Part shown: in pieces, positions 1 through 5,903 of the stretch
Layout: every line of letters starts with the position of its first letter
Position numbering within the stretch: position 1 is the stretch's first letter
NCBI GenBank assembly: GCA_038224615.1
Contig: JBBRFH010000216.1
Coordinates: 1-6,047, forward strand
Direction of reading: 5' to 3'
Length of the DNA: 6,047 nucleotides
DNA from: JBBRFH01 sp038224615
GTDB lineage: Bacteria; Planctomycetota; Phycisphaerae; Tepidisphaerales; Tepidisphaeraceae
Program-made: the position numbers and the translations under genes
Notes under the pieces: generated by a model
The model's database searches: none
What the model saw: the letters and a program-made list of their open reading frames with translations, nothing else
Told to the model about the DNA's origin: nothing

Positions 1-1
1 G

Positions 2-496
2 GAGACACTGCGGCACGTCAAGCTGGTTGCCAATTTGCCTTACAACATTGCGTCCCCGCTGGTGATCGAGCTGTTGCTGGTCGGCGTGTCACAGCTCGTC
101 TTCACGGTGCAGAAGGAAGTTGCCGATCGGCTCAAGGGAAAGGCCGACAGCGACGACTACGGCCCGCTGACGGTGATGGTGCAGTTGCTGTCGCGCGTCG
201 AGGTATTGCGCACGCTGCCTCCCGGTGCGTTTTGGCCTTCGCCGAAGATCGATTCAGCTCTGGTGCGACTGACGCGCGCCGATCGCCTGTGCGATCGCGC
301 CCGGCCATTCGGGCGCTTCGTGCAGAGGGTTTTTTCGTTCCGTCGCAAGACGCTCCGCAAGGCGGTCGACATGGCGGGGTTTGACGTGCCGTTCGATGAG
401 CTGGGGTTCGATCCGTCTCTGCGGGCCGAGGCTTTCACGCCGGAGCAGTTGCTGACGATGTTTGACCGCCGCCGACAGCCGACGCCGGACGCGTGA
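2..496 (+). CDS. rsmA: 16S rRNA (adenine1518-N6/adenine1519-N6)-dimethyltransferase RsmA/KsgA, C-terminal part
   Basis: The 5' end lies outside the window; 164 codons and a TGA stop remain of a family usually about 260-300 residues long. RsmA uses S-adenosylmethionine to dimethylate two adjacent adenines in the 3'-terminal helix of 16S rRNA during late 30S assembly. What is seen: reading starts just before the catalytic NLPYNIASP motif (positions 32-58), the N-[LI]-P-[YF] signature of N6-adenine methyltransferases. It continues through FTVQKEVADRL, the DYGPLTVMVQ segment, the family-typical PPGAFWPSPKIDSALVRL, and the C-terminal helical part with FSFRRKTLRKAV. TTG at 35 falls inside the conserved motif and is not a start. 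The last 20 codons overlap the convergent DUF4149-like gene. The identification is secure. The wording VQKEVADRLKGK...DYGPL and FWPSPKIDSA seems planctomycete-like, which is an impression from memory. Confidence 0.96.
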   Translation, partial: ETLRHVKLVANLPYNIASPLVIELLLVGVSQLVFTVQKEVADRLKGKADSDDYGPLTVMVQLLSRVEVLRTLPPGAFWPSPKIDSALVRLTRADRLCDRARPFGRFVQRVFSFRRKTLRKAVDMAGFDVPFDELGFDPSLRAEAFTPEQLLTMFDRRRQPTPDA

Positions 497-944
497 CGTA
501 GACGGTGTTGCGCTCCGCCTGCAACGCCCGCACGTACAACCCGCCGGCCACCATCACGAGCGCGGCGGCGGCCTCGTACGCCCATCGCGCGATCGCGTGG
601 TATCGCTGAAACGTGTCATGATCGACCACTCGCGAGCCGTCGAGGTGCGGCGCGATATAGGCGATCTCGACAACCCCCAGGCTCGCCGCCACCAATAGCG
701 CGCCCATCATGACTTTTTTCACGATCGAGCATGCGTAGAACCGCCACCCAATCGCGCAGACGATCGCCACGCCGGCGACCATGAGCTGGTATCGATCGAA
801 CGAATGAAATAGCTGCGGCGCCGCAAGGACGGCCGTCGCGCGGTCGTTGACGAAGAGGGTCGAGACGAAGATGAACAGCGCGATCAGCCCGCCAAGCCAG
901 AGTGCAATGGTCAGGCCCAGCAGGTAAACGAACACGTTTCGCAT
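435..944 (-). CDS. DUF4149-like four-helix membrane protein
   Basis: This 169-residue protein has four hydrophobic segments: about residues 4-27, 47-66, 73-94 and about 120-140. The first segment reads LTIALWLGGLIALFIFVSTLF, followed by an AAPQLFHSFDRYQLM loop. The WLGG...LF...F..Y pattern and the YIAPHLDG segment after helix 3 resemble the DUF4149/TMEM205-like family, which has no firmly assigned function. The open frame extends upstream to 1037, but the ATG at 944 is preferred: it directly precedes the first membrane helix, and the 31 residues upstream of it look like intergenic translation and cross a palindrome. There is no Shine-Dalgarno sequence, but a TACAAT box lies 6 nt upstream, which suggests leaderless translation. 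The tail after RNTVYVTRP is small-residue-rich and overlaps the 3' end of rsmA on the other strand, as if the reading frame had been extended by loss of an earlier stop. It lies 104 bp downstream of the glycosyltransferase-like pair in the same direction and could be partly co-transcribed with it. Confidence 0.8.
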   Translation of the reverse strand: MRNVFVYLLGLTIALWLGGLIALFIFVSTLFVNDRATAVLAAPQLFHSFDRYQLMVAGVAIVCAIGWRFYACSIVKKVMMGALLVAASLGVVEIAYIAPHLDGSRVVDHDTFQRYHAIARWAYEAAAALVMVAGGLYVRALQAERNTVYVTRPASAVGGGQTSSATAPA

Positions 945-950
945 CGCGCC

Positions 951-979
951 ATTGTAGGGGGTAAGCGCCGTGGAGCCAC
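951..979 (-). promoter_or_regulatory. candidate leaderless promoter for the DUF4149-like gene
   Basis: Read on the minus strand, TACAAT (956-951) matches the sigma-70 -10 consensus at five of six positions. Six bases then separate it from the ATG at 944, so a start at the usual distance would fall on or next to the A of the start codon. The -35 position at a 17-bp spacing (979-974, GTGGCT) is a poor match. No ribosome binding site lies in the six intervening bases. The arrangement matches promoters of leaderless mRNAs, but this rests on pattern alone. Confidence 0.45.
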
Positions 980-984
980 GGCGC
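965..984. repeat. perfect 9-bp-arm inverted repeat between the glycosyltransferase-like and DUF4149-like genes
   Basis: GCGCCGTGG (965-973) and CCACGGCGC (976-984) are exact reverse complements separated by AG. As RNA this would form an 8-bp GC-rich stem with a 4-nt loop. On the minus strand it is followed only by TTACCCCC, so it lacks the U-tract of a normal intrinsic terminator. It sits over the -35 position of the candidate TACAAT promoter, which also fits an operator. A dispersed REP-like palindrome is a third possibility. It does not recur in this window. Confidence 0.6.
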
Positions 985-1048
985 GCGTGCGCCGGCGAAA
1001 CCTGGCTCCTCCCTTGAAGGGAAACGGGCCGGATCACGGCAATCAGGG

Positions 1049-3148
1049 TTACTGCGGTTCGACCGCGATCAACGGTTGCGGCTCGAGAGGGATTGAAGCC
1101 TCGTCGCGGCGCACGGGTTCAGGCGCTGGCTTGGGCGAGACGACCGCGAACGCGGGCAGAAGCGGGAACGTTCGCCTGCGCACCCACACGGGCGTCAGGG
1201 TGATCCACAGGAAAACCAGTGCCGTCAGAATCACCGCCCAGCCGATGTCCGGGTGCGAGCCCTCGCAGAACCGGTAGAGCTGATGAGCGAAGGTCGTCTT
1301 CTTGTCAAACCACTCCGGATACGCTGCCTCCAGGTAGCGGTTCCAGGTCAGGCGGATCAGCTGGTTGCCGATCATGACGTGGATCGTCATCACCCATGTG
1401 ACCGCCGTCAGGAACACGCCGAGCAGCGCGGCGCCGATCGAGTGCCCGATGCAGATGCTGGCGGCAGCGGCGGCGAACAGGAGGTAGCGCTCGTGGATCT
1501 GGCAGGGGATGGTGAAGAACAGCACCCACGGCGTCACCACCGCGACGAGAAACCGCGTGCTGTTGCGGCGATCGTGCATCGCCACGCCCATCGAACTTAG
1601 CACCAGCAGCAACAGGTAGATCGAGAACAGCAGCGTCTTGAGCGTCATCTCGATCTTGTACCCAAGGGTGTACCAGTGGGCATTGAACAGTGAGACCATG
1701 TACTGCGGTCCGCCGTGCTGATCCCATCCAAACCGTTTGGTCATGATGCCGGGCAGGTTGCTGGTCAGGCCCATCACCATGAACTCCCAGTGATCCGTGC
1801 CGAACATGTAGCCGGCGTCAAACCAGGCAAAGCACGTTGAGAACAGCAGCATCGACGCCAGCGCCGACGCGCCGAACAAGCCCAGGCCGACCGTCGTGAG
1901 CGTCTGCCATCGCCGCGCGTACTGCGCCGCCAGCGCGCTGGCGGTGCCGAGCAGGATAAGGATGAGGTACGCCGCGCCCGAGGATGCGATCCACGGGGCT
2001 TGTTTCGGATCGCTGAACTGCGGCAGTTGCCAGACGAAGCTCGGCCACAGCGCCAGCGCCGCTGGCAGCACGATCAACGCCCCGAGGACGATCGGCATCA
2101 CCCAGCGGCGCTCGCGCGAGAGTCGCGGGAGCAGCAAACGCCGGGCGATCGCGGCGAGCACGGTGACGAGCGGGAGCAGCACCGCGAACAGGATCGCCAG
2201 CCAATCCTTGTAGCGGACGTGCTGGGCGTCGACGTGGGTGAGCGTCCATCCGCACGTCGCCAGTCCGAAGAGCCCGAGGAATCCGCCCACCAGCGCCGCC
2301 GCGGCGCGCCAGCGAAGCTGGAACAGCGGCCAGAGGATGAACATGGGCAGCACGAAGAACTGCTGCCCCTTAAATAGTGTCCCGATCGCCAACGCCGCGC
2401 CCGCGAGCGCCCAGTTGCCTCGCCGGCACAGGTAGACCGCCCAGATGAACGGCGGAACGACCCACATGTCCCCGCTCGGCCAGCCGTGGGCGCTGATGAT
2501 CATGCCCATGTTGAACCACAGCAGCAGCGCCGCGATAAGCCCGATCGTGTTCGCCCGGATCGGCTTTGCCCCCGCGCTCCGCACCACCTGCCGCGTCAGC
2601 AAGAATGCACCGACGGCGCCGATTGCCTCGAACACCGTGTTGAAGTCGAGAAACCACCGCCAGAAATCGCGCTGCGTCTGCTGCCAAGCGGCGACCTCGG
2701 CGGCCTGCTTGACGATATCCTTATTGGCGCGCGGAGGCGGCTTGGCAGGGAACGGCCCGTACGCGTCGACCGCATGATGGGCGCGCATCCACATCGTGTA
2801 GACCGCCAGCCGCCCGGGCGAGTAGTCGATGTACGGATTGTTGCGGCGATCCTGAATCCCCGCGTCGTCGAAGGTGTCCAGGAACGATCGGCCGCGGTCG
2901 TGCGCGTTGTAGAAGGTGTAGAAGCCCCACGAGTAATTGCGATAGTTGTCGGATTGAAAGTGTATCGGCACCGCGAAGTCGAAGAACCCGCGCCGCAGCT
3001 TCGTCCCCGCACACAATGCGATCACGCTGACGATAGCGATCACCGTCCACATCACGATCGTCTTGATCATCGCGCGGCGCGAGCGCGGCGTAGCGTCCGG
3101 CCCGGCGGGGGTATTAAACGTCGCGATCGACGCATCTGGCAAACTCAT
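1049..3148 (-). CDS. multi-pass membrane protein, probable GT-C fold glycosyltransferase (paralogue 1, 699 aa)
   Basis: The product is a 699-residue polytopic membrane protein with about 11-13 hydrophobic segments. The cytosolic N-terminus is about 26 residues and the first helix is at about 28-48. In the following external loop D67 (in FQSDNYRNY) is a candidate catalytic acid. IDYSPGRLAVYTMW (107-120) resembles the DYPPL motif of ALG6/ALG8 and bacterial GT-C enzymes. Next come WFNMGMIISAHGWPSGDMW (211-229), FKGQ (259-262), TSNLPGIM (462-469) and IPCQIHERYLLF (547-558). The HERYL string is common in bacterial GT-C transferases, which take polyprenyl-phosphate sugars and work on the periplasmic face; donor and acceptor cannot be read here. 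Relative to the upstream neighbour it has extra segments near 128-165, 335-395 and 600-625. A proline-rich hydrophilic tail at 665-699 contains two LEPQ/VEPQ-like pieces. The ATG directly abuts the upstream TAA, with GGAG 8 nt before it, which fixes the start and implies translational coupling. The GT-C assignment is by motif and topology only. Confidence 0.82.
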   Translation of the reverse strand: MSLPDASIATFNTPAGPDATPRSRRAMIKTIVMWTVIAIVSVIALCAGTKLRRGFFDFAVPIHFQSDNYRNYSWGFYTFYNAHDRGRSFLDTFDDAGIQDRRNNPYIDYSPGRLAVYTMWMRAHHAVDAYGPFPAKPPPRANKDIVKQAAEVAAWQQTQRDFWRWFLDFNTVFEAIGAVGAFLLTRQVVRSAGAKPIRANTIGLIAALLLWFNMGMIISAHGWPSGDMWVVPPFIWAVYLCRRGNWALAGAALAIGTLFKGQQFFVLPMFILWPLFQLRWRAAAALVGGFLGLFGLATCGWTLTHVDAQHVRYKDWLAILFAVLLPLVTVLAAIARRLLLPRLSRERRWVMPIVLGALIVLPAALALWPSFVWQLPQFSDPKQAPWIASSGAAYLILILLGTASALAAQYARRWQTLTTVGLGLFGASALASMLLFSTCFAWFDAGYMFGTDHWEFMVMGLTSNLPGIMTKRFGWDQHGGPQYMVSLFNAHWYTLGYKIEMTLKTLLFSIYLLLLVLSSMGVAMHDRRNSTRFLVAVVTPWVLFFTIPCQIHERYLLFAAAAASICIGHSIGAALLGVFLTAVTWVMTIHVMIGNQLIRLTWNRYLEAAYPEWFDKKTTFAHQLYRFCEGSHPDIGWAVILTALVFLWITLTPVWVRRRTFPLLPAFAVVSPKPAPEPVRRDEASIPLEPQPLIAVEPQ

Positions 3149-4846
3149 TTAGTTGACTCCGTTCCCACAGCAGGCAGGGGGACGCCGCACGGGCGTAAAG
3201 ATGTTGTACAGCAGGATGAGCACCGCCAACAGCAACAGCCATGCGATGCCAGGGTTGGTCGGGTCAATAAGCCGGCGGATGAAGCCGAACGGCGAATCGT
3301 ACATGCCTTCCATTCCCACCCAGTCGATCCCGTTCGACCCGATCATGCACACGATCACGTGCATGAACGCGACCACCGTCAGCACCACGCCTATCAGCGT
3401 CACGCCCGCGCCGCACGCCACCCACGTCGCGGCGCACATCGACACGAACACGAGGTAGCGCTCGTGGACCTGGCAGGGGATGACGAAGAACAGCAGCCAG
3501 GGGATCGACAGCGCCAGCAGCACGCGCGTGTCGCGGCCGCGATCGAGGAACGCCGCGCGGACGGCGCACAGCGCGCTAAGCCCGAAGTAGATCGACAAGA
3601 GCAGCGTGCGCATGGTGATGTCGCCACCGATGCGCAGGCCCTCGGCGCCCGCGCTGTCGCGGTAGGCGAACGCGGGCAGGGTGAAGAGCAGGTCGTCGAT
3701 CTGCCACTGCCATTGCGTCTCAAGGATCGCAGGCAGATTGGACGTCGGGCCCATCCGCATCGTGTGGAAGTGCCACGTGCCGACGTCGAGCGCGCTGCGA
3801 TACCAGTAGTCGGTTCCGCCCAGCCAGGACATTGAAACGTACAGCGATGTCGCGATCGCGAAGCAGACCAGCGCCGGTGAAAACCTTCGCGGCACGAGGA
3901 TCGCCGCCAGCGTCGCCAGCACAGTGATGCCGATGGCGGCGGGGTGGATGATGCGCAGCTTCGTCGCCTCGTCATAGTTGCTCAGCGCCCAAGGCGAACC
4001 GACAAGCATGATCGCCGCGAAAACGCCGACGATCGTGCGCAGCGCCCCGCGCCAGTCGCCCATGCAGAAGGCCCACAGCGGGATCGTCCAGCCGACCATG
4101 AGGATCTGCCCCTTGAACATTGAACCGAACCCGATGAGCAATCCCGCCGCCAGCCACCATCGCCGCAGCCCGCAGTAGAGCGCGAACAAGAAGAACGGCA
4201 TCGGCCACACGTCCCACTGCGGCCAGGCGTGCGCTTCGAGCATCGACGCCGGATTGAACCACACCAGCAGCGCCGCCAGCAGGGATAGGGGCAGCGCCCA
4301 GGCGTGCTGCGCCGGATCGATCGATCTCCGCCGCACATGCCACACCAGCAGGAACGCCGCCACCGCTGCGAGCAGTTCCATCGTCATGTTGAAGTTCAGA
4401 AGCGGGGCGTGATAGGCCCGCGTTTTCTGGACGTCGTCCGAGCGATAGTCGGTCGTCGGATAGTCGTTGCTCTTGAGCCAGCTCACCCACGCCGACATCA
4501 CGCCGAGCCGAAGCGGCCCGTAGTCGATCGTCGCCCGCCCGGGCTCGGGCTTGAGACGTTCGTAGACATTGAGATAACCCCACTCGCTGGCGCGGCGACC
4601 GTGGTTGAAGCCGTTGTTGATGTCGCCGACGAAGCGGATCGGTTGCGTCCATTCCCACAGGTTCCAGCGCAAGCGCACCCCTTCGCACAACGCCAAAGCC
4701 GCCACGATCACGCACACCGCCGGCCAGGCCCATTTCACTGCTGTCCGCCAACCCATCGTGGACGAGACATTACCCGACGCCGCGAGAAACCGCTGCACAC
4801 TTGTGCTGTCGAGGTCCGGAAGTGACGTTGTGTGCGGATTCCCCAC
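3149..4846 (-). CDS. multi-pass membrane protein, probable GT-C fold glycosyltransferase (paralogue 2, 565 aa)
   Basis: This 565-residue polytopic membrane protein is the first gene of the pair and is clearly related to its 699-residue neighbour. Shared landmarks in the same order are: first helix at about 38-56; external loop with D75 (FVGDINNGF); WGYLNVYER; IDYGPLRLGVMSAW (107-120); WFNPASMLEAHAWPQWDVW (196-214); FKGQ (244-247); TSNLPAI (368-374); ITMRTLLLSIYF (410-421); and PWLLFFVIPCQVHERYL (449-465). In GT-C enzymes such a loop acid and the DYxPL-like motif lie at the active site facing the outside. The start chosen is GTG at 4846, giving a 30-residue cytosolic lead like the paralogue's; ATG at 4756 (MGWRTAV) is the alternative. 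Neither has a visible Shine-Dalgarno sequence. The start lies only 44 bp from a transposase remnant, so the original upstream region may have been replaced. Substrate is unknown. O-antigen, lipid or protein glycosylation are all possible. Confidence 0.82.
   Translation of the reverse strand: MGNPHTTSLPDLDSTSVQRFLAASGNVSSTMGWRTAVKWAWPAVCVIVAALALCEGVRLRWNLWEWTQPIRFVGDINNGFNHGRRASEWGYLNVYERLKPEPGRATIDYGPLRLGVMSAWVSWLKSNDYPTTDYRSDDVQKTRAYHAPLLNFNMTMELLAAVAAFLLVWHVRRRSIDPAQHAWALPLSLLAALLVWFNPASMLEAHAWPQWDVWPMPFFLFALYCGLRRWWLAAGLLIGFGSMFKGQILMVGWTIPLWAFCMGDWRGALRTIVGVFAAIMLVGSPWALSNYDEATKLRIIHPAAIGITVLATLAAILVPRRFSPALVCFAIATSLYVSMSWLGGTDYWYRSALDVGTWHFHTMRMGPTSNLPAILETQWQWQIDDLLFTLPAFAYRDSAGAEGLRIGGDITMRTLLLSIYFGLSALCAVRAAFLDRGRDTRVLLALSIPWLLFFVIPCQVHERYLVFVSMCAATWVACGAGVTLIGVVLTVVAFMHVIVCMIGSNGIDWVGMEGMYDSPFGFIRRLIDPTNPGIAWLLLLAVLILLYNIFTPVRRPPACCGNGVN
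3157..3160 (-). promoter_or_regulatory. Shine-Dalgarno GGAG inside the 3' end of the upstream gene
   Basis: On the minus strand GGAG occupies 3160-3157, leaving 8 nt before the ATG at 3148. It lies within the last codons (…GNGVN) of the upstream membrane-protein gene, whose TAA is directly followed by the ATG. This is the only clear Shine-Dalgarno sequence at a gene start in the window. It supports the start of the 699-residue protein and termination-reinitiation coupling. Confidence 0.6.
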
Positions 4847-4890
4847 GAAGACACATACCGCCGACGAAGCGAAATGTTGGCCGCTTGCCC

Positions 4891-5205
4891 ATGGAAGGCC
4901 AGGCGACTGAATCTCTGCTGCGCTTTTTTCGAGGTATCACCGACCCGCGGGCGGCCGACGCCTGACATTCTCTGAGCGACATTCTGGGCATCGCCATCCT
5001 GGCCGTGCTGTGTGGGTCGGACAGTTGGGAAGTGGTCGAGGCGTGGGGCCGAGAACTTCTCGCGGCTGCGGCGCATCGCGTTGAACAAGCTCAAGCCGTG
5101 GGAGATCCGGAAGGAAAACGGCAAAGTGATGAAGGCCCGCCTTCGGCTCAAACAAAAGTCCTGCGGCTGGAGCCGTAAGTTCTTACTCGAAGCGCGCTTG
5201 GCCTA
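4891..5205 (+). pseudogene. ISAs1-family transposase remnant with internal deletion and nonsense codon
   Basis: Two ends of one transposase are joined with the middle missing. The first frame, from ATG at 4891, reads FFRGITDPRAADA, a stop (TGA 4963-4965), then HSLSDILGIAILAVLCGSDSWEVVEAWGR. This matches the N-terminal domain of ISAs1-family (H repeat-associated) transposases, with its DPR, RHxLxDIL and LCGxxSW landmarks. The stop replaces the arginine expected before HSLSDIL, so CGA to TGA is the likely change. From about 5045 the frame shifts by one to GAENFSRLRRIALNKLK…KSCGWSRKFLLEARLA, ending in TAA at 5205. This resembles the family's C-terminal GH.AEN…LRRIALNLLK…GWD..YLL segment. About 50 residues remain at each end. 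Members are typically about 370 residues, so roughly 260 residues including the DDE catalytic core are lost. No convincing terminal inverted repeats were found by eye. It cannot transpose on its own. Confidence 0.85.
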
Positions 5206-5248
5206 AATGCGAAGGCCTTGCATGTTACGACACCGGCCGCGTCTGGCT

Positions 5249-5277
5249 TTGACCTGTTCCACCCGATCGGCTAATCT
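5249..5277 (+). promoter_or_regulatory. sigma-70-type promoter of tRNA-Ser
   Basis: TTGACC (5249-5254) matches five of six bases of the -35 consensus. After exactly 17 bp comes TAATCT (5272-5277), which keeps the key A2 and T6 of the -10 box. Transcription would begin near 5284, giving a short leader before the tRNA at 5291. No competing coding signal covers the site. Confidence 0.7.
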
Positions 5278-5290
5278 TCTCATCCCACTT

Positions 5291-5375
5291 GGAGAGGTGG
5301 CAGAGTGGCTGAATGCGCCGGTTTCGAAAACCGGTTATGCGCAAGCATACGGGAGTTCGAATCTCCCCCTCTCCG
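5291..5375 (+). tRNA. tRNA-Ser (anticodon CGA)
   Basis: A full cloverleaf can be drawn. The acceptor stem is GGAGAGG (5291-5297) with CCTCTCC (5368-5374), and the discriminator is G5375. The D stem is GCA/TGC. The anticodon stem CCGGT/ACCGG encloses the loop TTCGAAA, giving anticodon CGA at 5325-5327, which reads UCG. A long variable arm with a 5-bp stem, TATGC-GCAA-GCATA (5336-5349), is the hallmark of a class II serine tRNA. The T arm is GGGAG-TTCGAAT-CTCCC (5351-5367). The 3' CCA is not encoded, so it must be added by CCA-adding enzyme. The gene appears intact and is flanked by an IS remnant upstream and an integrase remnant downstream, so its 3' half is a plausible attachment site. Confidence 0.97.
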
Positions 5376-5378
5376 TTT

Positions 5379-5393
5379 CCGGTCCGGCACCGG
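5379..5393 (+). terminator. short hairpin after tRNA-Ser, possible weak terminator
   Basis: CCGGT (5379-5383) and ACCGG (5389-5393) pair across a 5-nt loop starting 4 nt after the tRNA. The following bases TCGTAAG do not form a U-tract, so this may only help 3' processing, or be incidental. It is the only stem directly behind the tRNA. Confidence 0.3.
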
Positions 5394-5543
5394 TCGTAAG
5401 TGTCTGTGAGTTCAAAAGTTGAAAAGCAGGCACCCAGTCAACCCGTAGACTTGGCCCACTTTTGGCACAGTCTTCACCCGGCGAAACAAACGTGCCGGCG
5501 CAGATTGCGGCCAGGACCACATTGAACATCACCTTCACGCAAT
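5394..5543. other. non-coding spacer between tRNA-Ser and integrase remnant
   Basis: About 150 bp hold no convincing gene on either strand. The minus-strand frame running through this stretch continues into the tRNA and translates it as …RGRFELPYACA, a well-known artefact of tRNA-Ser antisense translation. A small palindrome TTCAA-AAG-TTGAA lies at 5411-5423. No second copy of the tRNA 3' end is present, so the far attachment site, if there is one, lies outside the window. The stretch is somewhat less GC-rich than the chromosomal genes to the left, which fits sequence belonging to an integrated element. Confidence 0.5.
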
Positions 5544-5903
5544 CTATTGGTGTTCTCCTAAGATTCGTCTCGGTCCAATTTCGAACCGGACTCGTTGCAT
5601 CCATTCGTGGCTTTTCTCGTCGGTAAGCCCGTAACACGTCTGGCCCTGTGACCTCCCGCCGGCATGCCCCATCCATATGTCCACGACAAAATGTGGCACA
5701 CCCGCATTGACGCACGTCGTCTCGAAGAAGTCGCGGAAGCTATGGACAACAATGCCGCCGTTCTTCCTTTTGGTTGGGATTAGGGATCGTGTCACCCGCA
5801 GCGGAGACAGCCGCTGCGTCTTGTTGCTTGGTGCCGGACTGATGCCCGAGCGTTGCGGCGTCTTGGAAGTCGGATCGAGGAACAACCGGAACGTGCGGCC
5901 GAG
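5544..5903 (-). pseudogene. tyrosine recombinase (phage/island integrase), C-terminal remnant
   Basis: This stretch of 119 open codons ends in TAG at 5544-5546 and carries the second half of a tyrosine recombinase catalytic domain. Landmarks are HSFRDFF (the H-x-x-R box, about 5729-5742), NAGVPHFVVDIWMGH (the [LM]GH box, ending near 5664) and TCYGLTDEKS. The tyrosine of TCYGL, 11 residues after the GH histidine, is the likely nucleophile. Such enzymes cut and rejoin attachment sites, often at tRNA genes. Only about 55 residues precede the HxxR box, and an in-frame TAG (5906-5904) blocks the frame upstream. The N-terminal DNA-binding domains and the first catalytic arginine box are therefore missing. 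The only candidate start is a TTG at 5885, with no ribosome binding site, so a functional protein is unlikely. Its 3' end faces the tRNA-Ser gene, consistent with an element that inserted into the tRNA and then decayed. Confidence 0.75.

Noticed and set aside
1009..1021. TCCCTT-G-AAGGGA palindrome just after the 699-residue gene as a terminator
   Set aside because: The arms are separated by one base, leaving at most a 4-5 bp stem, and no U-tract follows on the minus strand.
945..1037. N-terminal extension of the DUF4149-like protein up to 1037
   Set aside because: The extra 31 residues cross the palindrome and the TACAAT box, have no family-like features, and would push the first membrane helix away from the N-terminus.
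2486..3835. A 449-codon plus-strand open frame antisense to both membrane-protein genes
   Set aside because: Its translation is dominated by R, H, D and Q with no hydrophobic core or domain, spans the junction of the two real genes, and mirrors the third-position GC bias of the minus-strand genes.
4847..5290. Terminal inverted repeats and target-site duplication of the IS remnant
   Set aside because: Comparing the flanks 4847-4890 with the reverse complement of 5206-5248 by eye gave only scattered short matches, no convincing repeat.
5207..5422. Plus-strand open frame containing VAEWLNAPVSKTG
   Set aside because: This is the sense translation of the tRNA-Ser gene itself, a frequent false protein call.
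5335..5715. Minus-strand open frame with a signal-peptide-like stretch (VVLAAICAGTFV)
   Set aside because: It runs into the tRNA and ends in GRFELPYACA, a known artefact of translating the antisense of tRNA-Ser, and it overlaps the integrase frame, which has recognisable motifs.
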